A DNA stretch of 64,000 nucleotides from Polaromonas sp. (GTDB taxonomy: Bacteria; Pseudomonadota; Gammaproteobacteria; Burkholderiales; Burkholderiaceae_C): contig NZ_JABBPE010000004.1 of NCBI RefSeq assembly GCF_012927455.1, forward strand, positions 62,001-126,000. Reading direction: 5' to 3'. The position numbers and the translations under genes are program-made. The notes below the pieces were generated by a model that saw nothing but the letters and a program-made list of their open reading frames with translations, had not been told where the DNA came from and ran no database searches. The stretch's first letter is position 1, and every line of letters begins with the position of its first letter. Positions 26,374 to 34,716 of this stretch are shown one piece after another.

Positions 26374-27276
26374 TCAACGCGCCGTTTTGCGAGCCGCCTT
26401 TTTGCTGGCCGGTGCGCTTGATTTTTCCTTCGCTGCCGCCTTGGGCTTGGCCGGCGCGGCGGCTTTTTTGGCGGCTACCGGCGTGGGCCACGCCTGGCTG
26501 CTGCGCAACGCGCTGTTCATGGCCGCGCGTGCGCCGCCTGCGCTTTTGTCCGCCGCCTCGGTCAAGCCCTTGGCAATACCCGTAGCCATGTCGGTGGCTG
26601 ATTTCATGGCGTCCTTGGCCAGCCCGGCGGCGATGTTCTTCGAGGGGTCGACGCCCGTCTTTTTGGCGGCGTCCTTCATCGCGTCGGCGGCAATCGTCTG
26701 GAACTGCTGGGTCAACGCGCCCCACCACTGCATCGGATCGACCACGCCGCCGAGACTGGCGGGCGCTTTGCCGGCGGGGGTCTTGGCTGCGTCGGCGGTT
26801 GAGGCGGCTTCATCAGCCGCTTCCGCGCGGGGCTGGTCGCTGACCGCCTTGTTGGCCTGAAAAGCCGAAGGAGGAATCTCCAGGCCGGCAAATGACTTGG
26901 ACTTGTCAAGCGCGCCCTGCGCGCTGCCAGCCATGCTGTCAGCGACCTTGACCTTGAAGGCGTTGGCCATTTCGCTCATGTTGAAGTTCATGCCCTTGAG
27001 CGTGGCCAGCGTCATCTTCTGCACCTCCAGCGCCTGGATGGTGGCCTTCAGCGCCATGGCATTCTGGTCTAGCCAGAACTGCACCGCCTTGAGCTCCTGA
27101 ATGCGCTTGTCCAGCTCTTCGACGTTGAGTGTGGGCGCAATCCAGCTGCCCAGGCTGGGCATTTGCATGCTTGGCGTGGCGCTGCCGGCCGCCTGCTTCG
27201 TCAGGTTTTGCAAAAAGTCAAAGCCGGGCACCAATTTGCCGAAATCTGGAAAAGAAGGCTGGTCTGCGTTGCTCAT
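26374..27276 (-). CDS. phaM: PhaM-type polyhydroxyalkanoate granule regulatory protein
   Basis: A 300-residue protein. The region at residues 47-95 (APTLNVEELDKRIQELKAV, then FWLDQNAMALKATIQALEVQ) matches the conserved N-terminal helices of PhaM. The tail is rich in Lys, Ala and Pro (PVAAKKAAAPAKPKAAAK), as in PhaM, where it binds DNA. PhaM activates PHA synthase PhaC and tethers PHB granules to the nucleoid, ensuring their partition at division. The ATG at 27276 has AGGAG 7 bases upstream; the frame runs further to 27375. No other pha gene is in the window. Confidence 0.85.
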   Translation of the reverse strand: MSNADQPSFPDFGKLVPGFDFLQNLTKQAAGSATPSMQMPSLGSWIAPTLNVEELDKRIQELKAVQFWLDQNAMALKATIQALEVQKMTLATLKGMNFNMSEMANAFKVKVADSMAGSAQGALDKSKSFAGLEIPPSAFQANKAVSDQPRAEAADEAASTADAAKTPAGKAPASLGGVVDPMQWWGALTQQFQTIAADAMKDAAKKTGVDPSKNIAAGLAKDAMKSATDMATGIAKGLTEAADKSAGGARAAMNSALRSSQAWPTPVAAKKAAAPAKPKAAAKEKSSAPASKKAARKTAR

Positions 27277-27551
27277 GAATGTCTCCTGCGCGGGTTGCGC
27301 TGTTGCATCTGTTGGGTAAGCTGCGTCGCACCAGAAGTAGTGAACCAGCCCGTGGAAGGCGCCTTTATTGTGCAACGCCGTGGCGCCGCGTCAACCGGTT
27401 TTTTTGCCGGATCCGCCGCGGAAAATGAAGGGGCGTCTTTCCGCCTTTTTCACTACGCAGCTGAACATCACTATTGATCTGCATCAAAGCCGCTATTTTG
27501 TGCCGGCAGCATCATGAACAGACATCCACAAAGATAAAAGGAGTTGCAAAC

Positions 27552-27920
27552 ATGGACTCACAACAAGCGACCCCTTATCGACAGCAGTTGCAGGCTCTTC
27601 ATACGGCGCTGCTAACGCAAATTGTCGAGCAGCGCGGCGGCGTGGTCGGGCGGGCGCAAGCCGCAGCAGATCATTTTGCAGACGCCGAGGATTCAAGCGC
27701 GCAAATGGCGACCTCGCGGCAGCTGGAGTTTGCCCTGGGAGAGCGCGAAACCGACGAACTGGCGGCGATCGACGCCGCGCTGGACCGCATTGAAGCGGGC
27801 GTCTACGGTGATTGCGCGGACTGCGGCGTGGCCATCCCCGCTGCCCGACTGCATGCCAGCCCCGAAGTGCTGCGCTGCATTGCCTGCCAGGAGAAGGTGG
27901 AAAGCCTGCTTGCCGGCTGA
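27552..27920 (+). CDS. DksA/TraR-type zinc-finger protein
   Basis: A 122-residue protein ending in the TraR/DksA C4 zinc finger: Cys88, Cys91 (GDCADCG) and Cys109, Cys112 (LRCIACQ). The short N-terminal coiled coil contains HFADAEDSSAQM, similar to the acidic tip that in DksA enters the RNA polymerase secondary channel. It is shorter than true DksA (about 150 residues), so it is a paralogue, perhaps with a stress-related role. AAAGGAG precedes the ATG. Confidence 0.85.
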   Translation: MDSQQATPYRQQLQALHTALLTQIVEQRGGVVGRAQAAADHFADAEDSSAQMATSRQLEFALGERETDELAAIDAALDRIEAGVYGDCADCGVAIPAARLHASPEVLRCIACQEKVESLLAG

Positions 27921-28060
27921 GACTTCAGCCCGCGTTTTTTCACCCTTCCGGCCCAGGCCTGAGTCCGCTTCCGTTTTTCGCCGGGGCGCTACCCGGGGGA
28001 CTGCTATCCTTTGCCGGATGCGCAACCCCTTTCATTTCGCCTTGACGGCAGACTGACCTC

Positions 28061-28666
28061 ATGGCTTACACCTTTGCGTCGGCCACGGTTTTGCTGCTGC
28101 TGATCACCGATCCGTTTGGCAACATTCCAATCTTCGTCAACGCGATGCGCGGCGTCGCGCCCGAGCGGCGCATGTGGGTCATCCTGCGCGAAGTACTGAT
28201 TGCCTTTTTGCTGCTGCTGGCTTTCATGTTTATCGGCGATGGTTTTTTGCGCCTGATGAACCTGAGCGACTTGTCGCTGCAGATCGCCGGGGCGGTGGTG
28301 ATGTTTCTGATCGCGCTGCGCATGATCTTTCCCTCGGAACAGCTAGAACCCGCGCCGCTGCAGGGCGAGCCACTGATCGTGCCACTGGCCATTCCGGCTC
28401 TGGCCGGGCCGTCGGCGCTGGCCACGGTGATGCTGCTGGTGTCGCAAGCGCCGGCACGCCGGCTTGAATGGATTGCCGCGCTGTGTGTAACCATGGCGGT
28501 GTGCGCCGTGGTGCTGGTGCTGTCAGAGCGGATTCAGCGGGTGGCGGGCGACCGCGTCATGATGGCGTTTGAGCGCCTGATGGGGCTGATTCTGGTGGCC
28601 ATCTCGGTCGAGATGCTGCTGCGCGGCATACGGCTTTTCGTGACGCAAATCGGCAGCGCGGCCTGA
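28061..28666 (+). CDS. MarC/YhgN-family integral membrane protein
   Basis: A 201-residue protein with about six transmembrane helices. The opening LLLITDPFGNIPIFVNAM and the central PLAIPALAGPSAL are the MarC signature motifs. The family was once linked to multidrug resistance, a claim since withdrawn, and no transported substrate is established. It is convergent with the FAH-family gene. The 140 bases before it show no terminator and may carry its promoter. Confidence 0.88.
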   Translation: MAYTFASATVLLLLITDPFGNIPIFVNAMRGVAPERRMWVILREVLIAFLLLLAFMFIGDGFLRLMNLSDLSLQIAGAVVMFLIALRMIFPSEQLEPAPLQGEPLIVPLAIPALAGPSALATVMLLVSQAPARRLEWIAALCVTMAVCAVVLVLSERIQRVAGDRVMMAFERLMGLILVAISVEMLLRGIRLFVTQIGSAA

Positions 28667-28735
28667 GCGCTCCAAGGCGCCGCGCCGGATAGCGGCGGGT
28701 CAGTTGACGGGCTACACGGCAGGTCAGGCGGCATG

Positions 28736-29740
28736 TCAGGCGGCTTCGACCACTTTCTGGTCAATCGCACCAAATACCGACTGCCCGTCCTTGCCTTTTA
28801 GTTCGATGCGTATGCGGTCGCCAAACTTCATGAAGCCGGTTCTGGGCTTGCCGTCTTCAATGGTTTCAATCGCTCGCTTTTCAGCAATGCAGCTGTAGCC
28901 ATGGCTCCAGTCCTTGTTGCTGACGGTGCCTGAGCCGACGATGCTGCCGGCGCGCACGTTGCGGGTTTTGCACAGGTGCGCAATCAGCTGACCGAAGTGA
29001 AAGGTCATCTCGGGCCCGGCCTCGCACATGCCGACCTTGCGGCCGTTCCAGCTGCTTTGCAGCGTCAGGTGCAGGCGGCCCTTGACCCAGGCATCGCCGA
29101 CTTCGTCTGGCGTGACGGCCACCGGGCCGAAGGCGGTGGCCGGTTTGCTTTGAAAAAATCCAAAGCCCTTGGCCAGTTCATCGGGGATCAGGTTGCGCAG
29201 CGATACATCGTTGACCAGTGTCAACAGCCGAATGCCTTCGAGCGCCTGCGCGGGCGTGGCGCCCATGGCGATGTCGGCCGTGATCACCGCCACCTCGGCT
29301 TCAAAGTCAATGCCGAAGTCTTCGCTGGCGACCACGATGTCGTCGCAAGGGCCTATGAAATCGTCACTGCCGCCCTGGTACATCAAGGGGTCGCCGTAAA
29401 ACGACGCGGGTACTTCGGCATTGCGCGCCTTGCGCACCAGCTCGACGTGGTTGAGGAAGGCCGAGCCATCGGCCCACTGGTAAGCGCGCGGCAGCGGCGC
29501 CATGCAGCGCGCCGGCTCGAACGGAAAGGCATGGCGCGCCAAGCCGGTGGAACTGCCGTCGCCGGCCCGGTTTAGCGCCTCGTACAAGTCCTGCAGCTGC
29601 GGCGACATGAAATTCCAGTCGTCCAGCACCTGCTGCAATTTGCCGGCAATGCCGGTTGCGTAGTGCGCCATAGCGAGGTCGCGAGACACCACCACCAGCT
29701 GGCCATCGCGTGAACCGTCTTTGTAAGTTGCAAGTTTCAT
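28736..29740 (-). CDS. Fumarylacetoacetate hydrolase family protein
   Basis: A 334-residue enzyme. The FAH fold shows the acidic metal triad in DFEAEVAVI near residue 151, with LLTLVNDVSLR and FHFGQLIAHLCK, then SGTVSNKDWSHGYSC. The N-terminal region (1-90) carries the SGTG-less beta-roll of full FAH-like proteins. Members hydrolyse C-C bonds in aromatic catabolism (fumarylacetoacetate, or acylpyruvates). No homogentisate genes are nearby, so the substrate is unknown. The start at 29740 is the first Met of the conserved MKLATYKDGSRDG opening. Confidence 0.87.
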   Translation of the reverse strand: MKLATYKDGSRDGQLVVVSRDLAMAHYATGIAGKLQQVLDDWNFMSPQLQDLYEALNRAGDGSSTGLARHAFPFEPARCMAPLPRAYQWADGSAFLNHVELVRKARNAEVPASFYGDPLMYQGGSDDFIGPCDDIVVASEDFGIDFEAEVAVITADIAMGATPAQALEGIRLLTLVNDVSLRNLIPDELAKGFGFFQSKPATAFGPVAVTPDEVGDAWVKGRLHLTLQSSWNGRKVGMCEAGPEMTFHFGQLIAHLCKTRNVRAGSIVGSGTVSNKDWSHGYSCIAEKRAIETIEDGKPRTGFMKFGDRIRIELKGKDGQSVFGAIDQKVVEAA

Positions 29741-29917
29741 CGCTATTGTTCGCTGCTTGGTTGGGGTCGCTGTCGGGTTGGGATCTGCTGCACGCCAGAT
29801 TAAACACCCGATTGTGCTGCGCTCCGGCGGCACCCGGCGTGCAGCCCGTAGAACCTGAAGTTACGACAAGTAAAATCAACGGCTCTGCATGCAGTGGCAG
29901 ACTTCAGCGCATGCCCC

Positions 29918-31111
29918 ATGAACCGCCTATTGAACACCCCCTCAGTCTTGACTCGCACGGCGCCGCCCTGGCGCGCGCTGCTGGCGCTGGCTGCGCTGGT
30001 ACTAGCCGCGCACACACTGGTGCTGCAAGGCAGCCCCAAGCGCTTTGGCCCGGATCTGGAACCGGCCGCGCGCCCGCCCGCCAAATCCTTCGTGACGCAC
30101 CGCATCGAGGCGCTTCCGCCTGAACCGACCGTGCCGGCGCCCGTGGCCAGCGTTCCGGCCAAGCCGATTGCCAAAGCCGCCGCGAAACCCGTCAAAAAGC
30201 TTTTATTGGAAGGAAAAGAGGCTGCAGCCCAACAACCACGAGCACAAGCAGCTATTGAATTAATAGCACCGGAGATCCCTCCAACACCCGAGGCAGACGC
30301 GGCGCCGCTGGCTGGCGAGCCCACCGTGCCGGCCGGGGACAGCCTGCCCGCCCCAAGCACGGACCTAGCTGACGGCCCCGCCGACCCGGCAGGCAGCGTA
30401 CCGCCCTTAGCGCCCGCCGCCAGTGCCACAGCAGCGCCACCGGCTGGTCCCAGCCAGACGCCGGTCACGGCGATGGCGCTGCCCGCCAGCGCCCGACTGA
30501 GCTATGCAATGAACGGCAGCGCCAAGGGGCTGAATTACCGCGCCGATGCCGAGCTGGACTGGAACAATGCCGGCAGCAGCTACGACGCGCGCATGACGGT
30601 CAGCGCGCTGTTTTTGGGTTCGCGCAGCCTGACCAGTCGCGGTCAGATAGGCGACCAGGGTCTGGAGCCGCAGCGCTTTTCCGACAAGGCCAGGAGCGAG
30701 GTGGCCGCGCATTTCGAGCCAGACAAAAACCTGATCAGCTTTAGTGCCAACACGCCCAGCGTGCCGTGGATCAAAGGCGCGCAAGACCGCGTCAGCGTTT
30801 TCCTGCAACTCGGCGGCATGCTGAAAGGCAACCCGGCGGGCTTTCCGCCCGGCTCCAGCATTTCGATGTACACCGTGGGGCCGCGCGATGCAGACACCTG
30901 GACCTTTCTGGTGGAGGCCGAGGAAACCCTGAAATTGCCGTTTGGCGCGCTGAACACCGTCAAGCTGTCGCGCCAGCCCCGGCGTGAGTTCGACCAGAAG
31001 GTGGAAATCTGGTATGCGCCCGCCCTGGGCTACCTGCCGGTGCGCAGCAAAATTACCCAGCACAACGGGGATTTCGTCGATCAGCAACTCAGCGCTCTGA
31101 ACAAATCCTGA
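29918..31111 (+). CDS. DUF3108 family protein with Pro/Ala-rich linker
   Basis: A 397-residue protein. An N-terminal membrane helix (ALLALAALVLAAHTLVLQG) is followed by a long Pro/Ala linker (about 40-190), then a DUF3108 beta-sheet domain (LSYAMNGSAKGLNYRADAEL ... EIWYAPALGYLPVR). DUF3108 proteins are periplasmic, with unknown function; the fold resembles LolA/LolB-like half-barrels. Residues around 100-118 (KEAAAQQPRAQAAI) are encoded by a family A dispersed repeat that has been kept in frame. The ATG at 29918 is preferred; the frame opens at 29894. Confidence 0.8.
   Translation: MNRLLNTPSVLTRTAPPWRALLALAALVLAAHTLVLQGSPKRFGPDLEPAARPPAKSFVTHRIEALPPEPTVPAPVASVPAKPIAKAAAKPVKKLLLEGKEAAAQQPRAQAAIELIAPEIPPTPEADAAPLAGEPTVPAGDSLPAPSTDLADGPADPAGSVPPLAPAASATAAPPAGPSQTPVTAMALPASARLSYAMNGSAKGLNYRADAELDWNNAGSSYDARMTVSALFLGSRSLTSRGQIGDQGLEPQRFSDKARSEVAAHFEPDKNLISFSANTPSVPWIKGAQDRVSVFLQLGGMLKGNPAGFPPGSSISMYTVGPRDADTWTFLVEAEETLKLPFGALNTVKLSRQPRREFDQKVEIWYAPALGYLPVRSKITQHNGDFVDQQLSALNKS
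30214..30268 (-). repeat. Family A dispersed repeat, in-frame copy in the DUF3108 linker
   Basis: On the minus strand it reads GCTATTAATTCAATAGCTGC, then TTGTGCTCGTGG and TGGGCTGCAGCC. On the coding strand it yields KEAAAQQPRAQAAI, the same frame used by the 63.3 kb copy. The CAA-TAA stop of intergenic copies is CAA-CAA here. Confidence 0.85.
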
Positions 31112-31279
31112 ATACTGTACTGAACACCGGCGCAAAAACTGGCGCGATGGCTGACGCGCTTAAGGCAAAAAACACGCCATTCCTGTGACTTTTTTCGCAC
31201 ACTTTCTGCAGATAGCGGCTTACCCTGTCCTCTTGAATTTTGCGTCATCGTTGCTATATGAACGGCAAGGATAAATATC

Positions 31280-31561
31280 ATGCAAATGCTTTACGACTCG
31301 GACTCTTTTGTGGTGGTGCAGATTCACGCGAACGCACCTGAAGAATCGGCGCCCGCCCCTGCCATCCCTGAACTGGCCCGCCACGGCTTTGAAATCGTGG
31401 ACAAACGCTCCGGCAAAGAGGTGTATTTGGATGGTTCGTGGGCCGAAATGTTCCAGCAGCGCCTGAGCGCCTGGGCCAAGGACACGCCGACCCAGGAAGA
31501 AGTGGAAGAGATGCTTGAAGGCTACAGCGGCTTGGCGCACACGCCTATTTCCCTGCACTGA
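31280..31561 (+). CDS. DUF3567 family small protein
   Basis: A 93-residue cytoplasmic protein. The order MQMLYDSDSFVVVQI, HGFEIVDKRSGKEVYLDGSW and a final EEVEEMLEGY matches DUF3567, a family of betaproteobacteria with no known role. A possible AAGGATA ribosome site precedes the ATG. It lies alone, downstream of the DUF3108 gene and convergent with the SCO gene. Confidence 0.78.
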   Translation: MQMLYDSDSFVVVQIHANAPEESAPAPAIPELARHGFEIVDKRSGKEVYLDGSWAEMFQQRLSAWAKDTPTQEEVEEMLEGYSGLAHTPISLH

Positions 31562-31674
31562 ACTGCGGTCGGCCGCATGCCTTTCCTCAAGGGCTGACGC
31601 CTTTTTTTCGAAGACGTGCGCGCCCAGCCTGCAGGTAGACCGGAAATGAGCCAATCGTGGACAGGTAGCCGATC

Positions 31675-32277
31675 TCAAGCCAGTTCAAATCGGATCATCC
31701 GCGCAATCGCCTTTCCCGAGGTAACCGCAGACGCATGAGCCCAACTACCCATCCGCTCGTTGCCGATTCGCAGCATGCCGGAGTGGTTAAAAATGTTTGC
31801 GTCTTCCTTAGGCGATTGCTGGACAAAACCAAGTCCACGCCGGACACGCTCGATATTTGCTTCCTTGCCGGTCAGGAAGGTCCACCCTTTGCCGACTTTT
31901 TGAGCATTCATGTAATTGCGCAATGCTTCGGGATCGTCATGCAGAGGCGTGAGGGAAATTGAATAGAAATGGATATCCTTCGCAAAATCACCCAAAAGAC
32001 GTTGCGCTTCCAGGATGTTTTGCGTCACGGGCGAGCAGATGTCGGTGCAGGCGGTGTACATGAAGTTGATGACGACCTTCTGGTTTTTCAAAACGTCGTC
32101 GTAGAACGCCACCTCCTTGCCGGTGTGCGTCCGCAGCGCCACATTGGGAAAGTGATTTTGACGTATCTGTTCACGCGGGTCCTGCGCGGAAGAGGTCCGT
32201 GCAGCGGCCATTGCTCCGGCACCGGCCAGAGTGACGGCTGCGCCGACGAGCAGGCTTCTTTTTTCAAGATTCATCAT
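31675..32277 (-). CDS. SCO1/SenC family copper protein
   Basis: A 200-residue thioredoxin-fold protein with an N-terminal export signal (LLVGAAVTLAGAGAMAAA). The copper site is Cys77 and Cys81 (TACTDIC), with the third ligand His in IFNHSG near residue 166. SCO proteins deliver copper or act as thiol reductants in assembly of the cytochrome oxidase CuA site or of other copper enzymes. It is directly downstream of a multicopper oxidase on the same strand (50 bases), so its client here is probably that oxidase. Confidence 0.88.
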   Translation of the reverse strand: MMNLEKRSLLVGAAVTLAGAGAMAAARTSSAQDPREQIRQNHFPNVALRTHTGKEVAFYDDVLKNQKVVINFMYTACTDICSPVTQNILEAQRLLGDFAKDIHFYSISLTPLHDDPEALRNYMNAQKVGKGWTFLTGKEANIERVRRGLGFVQQSPKEDANIFNHSGMLRIGNERMGSWAHASAVTSGKAIARMIRFELA

Positions 32278-32327
32278 GGTATTTTCCGAATATTTTGAAT
32301 GGTGATGAGGTACTTTGATGCCACAAG

Positions 32328-34214
32328 TCAGGGGGTTGGATTCGTGTCACCCACGTCCTGAACTGCAAAAAGCAGCATCATGGCGTGATCCTCATGGACC
32401 ACGTTGTGGCAATGCATCGGATACACGCCACGGTAGTCGGAAACTTTGACCACATACTCGACTTGATCCCGTTCACCCAGCCACACCACGTCCTTGCGCG
32501 AATACTCCTGCGAAGTGGCGGTGATGGCAACGCCGTTGCGTTTGACAATTCGTCCTTCAACGAAATGGTTGTGGATCGGATGCGACCAGCCCCAGCCGGT
32601 TTTGAATATCCAGCGCTCGGTGGAGTTGCGCTTCATGGTAAAGCGCACTACATCACAGCTCAGCGGTTGGCCATTGACATTCCATTGACCGTTGCTTTTG
32701 TCGAAATCGAACGTGCGGGTGACTATTGCTGTTTCGAGCGGCGGAAGCGTGATCGGCGCAAAATCCAGGATTGCGGCAGGGTCACGACTCGCGTCCGCCG
32801 CTACCGCTCCGATACGGAACTCGACCAGCACATTGGCCGGATTGCCGGGCGAATTAAGGCTGGACTCCGGACCGTCGCCCTTGGTCTGTACCAGGCGGTT
32901 TTCGAGCCACAGCCGGGTTGCGCCCGGCGCTGCGCCGCCGGCTGCCGTGAGTTTGTTGAAATCAACGATGATGTCCGCGCGCTCGGCCACGGCCAGCTTG
33001 ACGCTGGTCACCTGAAGAGGTTTGGGCATCAGATTACCGTCGTTCGTGATCCGCCAGTAGGGAATCGACTGCGCAAGATTGTCCGGATTGGTCAGGAAAA
33101 GCTGGTAAAAGCGCGACGGCCCCATGTCCAGCAGGCGCAGGCGATACCTGCGTTTGGAGACATTGAAGAATGGCTGCACCTTGCCGTTGACCAGGTACTT
33201 GTCGCCCAGATGGCCTGTGGTGTCGAAGATGTCAAACGCAGCCTGACCAGTGGTGGGGTCGATCGCCAGGTCGGTAAAGATCATCGGAATATCGAACTGC
33301 GGAAAGCTCGGCAAGCGAAAGCCGGTCGTCTCGTCGCCCGTGTCATATTCGTTGAACAGGATATGAAACCCTGCCAGGCCTTTGTAGACGTTTTCTGCGG
33401 TATGGCCTTCGCGGTGGTCGTGATACCACAGCGTTCCCAGCGTTTCACGCACATCTCCGTCGGGCGTTCCCGTGTTGGTAAAGCCCGCACGCTTCATGTT
33501 GTAGTAGTAGTCATAGTACTGGCCGGGAAAGTAGAACCGACCCTGCGTCAGCGGGTTTTCCGCCGTTGCACCCAGGCCCGGATCACACGGCCCGCCATCA
33601 CTGTCCGGCGCGGAGTGGAAATTGTGCGTGTGCGTCGAAATCTGGTTTTTGCCGAAGCCGCCGCTAGCTGCCCCGGTTGGCAGGTTGTTGAAACGGCGCA
33701 CCAGAACCGCTGTATTGGCGCCCGCCTGATACCGGCTCACGATGGTTGGCATCGGCGTCATCGGCTTGTCCGTACTCAGGTCGGAGCCACCGAGATTGGC
33801 GCCCCAGAAATTCACTTGCGGCTGCAAATTCGGATGGATCGACACCGCTGGAACTGCGCCGAAACGCTGGGCAAAAAATTGTTGTGGCGGATTCAGGCTA
33901 CGGAACTGGTGCGACTCGCCACGGCCTTCGTAGGGAATGCCAGTAGCCGGGTTTACAGCGCGGTTCGGTGCCTCGGTGGGTTGCTGGGCAAAGGCCGGAT
34001 CGGTCAACGGTCGCTGCGGCAGCAACGGCGTGACCGGCATTGCCTCCAGGAACGGTGTTGTTGCCGGGCTGCCGTTCCATGGCAACCCATTCCGCGTCCA
34101 GGCCCCAGCGACACCGGCAAAGGCGGCAGACGTCGCTGCTACACCCACCTGTAGGGCAATACGGCGTCCGGGACTATTCAGAGCTTCTACAGGTGAAAGA
34201 AACTTGTTGTTCAT
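32328..34214 (-). CDS. Periplasmic multicopper oxidase
   Basis: A 628-residue oxidase. All four copper motifs are visible: THTHNFH (195-200), LWYHDH (263-267), HPIHNHF near 545, and MHCHNVVHEDHAMM (600-613), which supplies the type 1 Cys, His and Met. The N-terminus RRIALQVGVAATSAAFAGVAGAW looks like an export signal, but without a clear twin-Arg consensus (one RR). A long N-terminal region (40-130) precedes the first cupredoxin domain. The type 1 site has a Met axial ligand. The substrate could be Mn(II), Cu(I) or phenolics. AAAGGC lies upstream, and the SCO gene follows in the same operon. Confidence 0.88.
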   Translation of the reverse strand: MNNKFLSPVEALNSPGRRIALQVGVAATSAAFAGVAGAWTRNGLPWNGSPATTPFLEAMPVTPLLPQRPLTDPAFAQQPTEAPNRAVNPATGIPYEGRGESHQFRSLNPPQQFFAQRFGAVPAVSIHPNLQPQVNFWGANLGGSDLSTDKPMTPMPTIVSRYQAGANTAVLVRRFNNLPTGAASGGFGKNQISTHTHNFHSAPDSDGGPCDPGLGATAENPLTQGRFYFPGQYYDYYYNMKRAGFTNTGTPDGDVRETLGTLWYHDHREGHTAENVYKGLAGFHILFNEYDTGDETTGFRLPSFPQFDIPMIFTDLAIDPTTGQAAFDIFDTTGHLGDKYLVNGKVQPFFNVSKRRYRLRLLDMGPSRFYQLFLTNPDNLAQSIPYWRITNDGNLMPKPLQVTSVKLAVAERADIIVDFNKLTAAGGAAPGATRLWLENRLVQTKGDGPESSLNSPGNPANVLVEFRIGAVAADASRDPAAILDFAPITLPPLETAIVTRTFDFDKSNGQWNVNGQPLSCDVVRFTMKRNSTERWIFKTGWGWSHPIHNHFVEGRIVKRNGVAITATSQEYSRKDVVWLGERDQVEYVVKVSDYRGVYPMHCHNVVHEDHAMMLLFAVQDVGDTNPTP

Positions 34215-34376
34215 TTTTGGCTTGCCTTTTCATTTCATTTCAGTTGGTACGCGGTACGCAGTGAAAATTGAACTTTCACTGTTTCGATTTCAATTGAAAG
34301 CGAACGTGAGCGGTACCAGAAATGCACCAAGTTTTTTGGCGGAATATTCCTTATCGCACGGCAGTTTTTTCTCACA

Positions 34377-34664
34377 ATGCGCGCGCAGCACCTTTTGATT
34401 GATGCAAGAACCGTTTCAGATGCAGTTGCGGGTCGAACCGGCCTGCCTGCGCAGGGTGATCCGCGGCTGCTCGGGCAGGTGCTCGACAACTTGCCGGGCA
34501 ATGGCTGGGAGTTCAGCGCCGGGCGGGCTTGCACCCGCATCGCTTTCGGCCGGCAAGCGGGCCGCGCAGGTGAGCCGGTTTACTTTGTGCGCGACAGCGG
34601 CGCCGGGTTTGACCTGGCCCAAAAACTGTTCGCGGCCTTTCAGCGCCTGCATAGGGAAAAATGA
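34377..34664 (+). pseudogene. Histidine kinase ATPase-domain fragment
   Basis: The frame reads [20 protein letters not shown], then [20 protein letters not shown] and FQRLH. This matches the N box, G1 box and following helix of a phytochrome- or PAS-type sensor kinase (HATPase_c), with N-box Asn present but surrounding residues drifted. The natural upstream peptide (LRVEP) is in another frame, so there is a frameshift at about 34440. The dimerisation domain and the G2 box are both missing. It is a short relic of a deleted kinase. Confidence 0.6.
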
Positions 34665-34716
34665 AGGCGCATCAATAACCGCCTGAGCCGTGGCGTTTTG
34701 AAACCGCAGCTTTTAT

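Noticed and set aside
32385..34154. 589-codon open frame antisense to the multicopper oxidase
   Set aside because: It is an Arg-rich shadow of a GC-rich gene; the oxidase motifs on the other strand are unambiguous.
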